Shown here in pieces: positions 63,310 through 64,000 of a DNA stretch of 64,000 bases. The position numbers were made by a program, and so were the translations under genes. Below the pieces are notes generated by a model. It was given only the letters and a program-made list of their open reading frames with translations, was not told the origin of the DNA and did no database searches. Numbering within the stretch: the stretch's first letter is position 1; every line of letters begins with the position of its first letter. The DNA comes from Diphasiastrum complanatum (taxonomy: Eukaryota > Streptophyta > Lycopodiopsida > Lycopodiales > Lycopodiaceae), in assembly GCA_029204225.1 (NCBI GenBank), contig CM055110.1:36252035-36316034 (forward strand), written 5' to 3'.

Positions 63310-64000
63310 AAATATTTTTATTTGATATACAAAATTTTATTGTGTGTCTATAGCCTACTAACTTGTATAAATTTGCATGCTTTTTGAAATTTTTTATAAT
63401 CTGTCGATTTTGTATTATGACGAATTTGGATTCTTCTGTAAAACCATTGGAAAAGTTGTAGTATATAGTTGTTTTTTGTGCTAGTCCCGCCATGTTGTGT
63501 ACTTTTTTGAAATGCCGCTCTTGCTTGCCAATGAGATTTTTCCATTCCTTGCGATGACCATATGCTAAGACTTCCACTATTTCTTGCAAAGAATGTCGAA
63601 TGATGTTGTAATATGTGCCGCATGTCATAAAAACATAATCTAAATCAGTACCAAAAGTATCTAATTTAATTGCACATATTTGTCTATCGTAGTGTAAAAT
63701 CAAAATCTTACCATATAATGTGTTATATGATCAACACCCCATGCCATTTGAACTGCATCCACAAATTCATTGGTTGTTTTTTGTAACATTTGTATATCAG
63801 TATTTGAAAATTTATCTTTTCTCAGTATTTCACCATGTTGTCTAACTATTTCCAAACTTCTACTTTGTGTATACGAGTAGAACCTTCTTCTTCGAAATCT
63901 TGAGTTGCTGCAATAATTTCTTTCCAAACCATGTATTGCCTTAGATTGTTTGCCAGAATAATTTGATAAAAATCTTCGAGCTTTAGATCTTCCAATGCTC
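63310..64000 (-). pseudogene. Coding-like minus-strand region, unrecognised and frame-broken
   Basis: From the window end leftward the minus strand reads LEDLKLEDFYQIILANNLRQ, MVWKEIIAATQDFEEEGS, then in another frame RQHGEILRKDKFSNTDIQM, TNEFVDAVQMAWGVDHITHY up to a donor-like ATG/GTAAGA at about 63712. Further left, frames with EIVEVLAYGHRKEWKNLIGK and, alternatively, KSHWQARAAFQKSTQHGG are open. The composition is protein-like but phases do not join cleanly. It converges on the 478-codon gene and continues past the window. Confidence 0.45.

Overview
This is nuclear DNA of a land plant, probably a flowering plant. The evidence is a five-exon gene for cytosolic ribosomal protein L19 (eL19) with GT-AG introns, Ty1/copia elements primed by initiator tRNA-Met, Ty3, CACTA and LINE remnants, a nuclear-type tRNA-Gln and very long GA/CT microsatellites. 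The species cannot be named from this sequence alone.

Layout. 0-1.9 kb: copia fragments in a scrambled order. 2.7-3.7 kb: pyrimidine minisatellites around a retropseudogene of 40S ribosomal protein S5 (uS7). 4.3-6.4 kb: a decayed Ty3-like element split by a clean solo LTR with a 5-bp target duplication. 7-10 kb: a degenerate unrecognised coding region broken by GC-rich, GGCGCC-rich repeats. 10.2-12.5 kb: the 3' half of a copia element with its LTR. 13.3 kb: tRNA-Gln(CUG). 14.3-17.5 kb: one copia LTR family lying in inverted orientation around copia remnants. 18.7-20.8 kb: RPL19. 20.8-27.4 kb: mostly non-coding, with LTRs and two tRNA-Met primer sites. 27.4-31.1 kb: a two-exon gene, on the minus strand, for a large protein with an acidic N-terminal region and three tandem LOTUS/OST-HTH-like modules; exon-like blocks and a promoter-like motif cluster lie at 33-34 kb. 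34.8-51.1 kb: copia, CACTA, LINE and non-autonomous LTR elements with microsatellites. 51.4-57.8 kb: a second copy of the 832-bp LTR, a Ty3 gag remnant, a TGACTCG array and a 190-bp tandem repeat. 58.8-64 kb: a divergently arranged gene cluster.

The most unusual locus is 58.8-63.3 kb. On the minus strand, a decayed multi-exon gene encodes a histone H3/CENH3-like fold followed by a basic/acidic linker and then an Ulp1-like (C48) cysteine peptidase with recognisable His, Asp, Gln and Cys positions. It is transcribed away from an intact-looking 478-codon gene of unknown function on the plus strand. The two share a promoter block that is itself an inverted duplication: TATA boxes face both ways and five perfect CACGTG sites fall within 240 bp.

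Only RPL19, the LOTUS-like gene, the 478-codon gene and perhaps the tRNA look potentially functional. Most other coding traces are broken transposable-element genes. Several nonsense codons fit C-to-T decay, as expected for methylated repeats.
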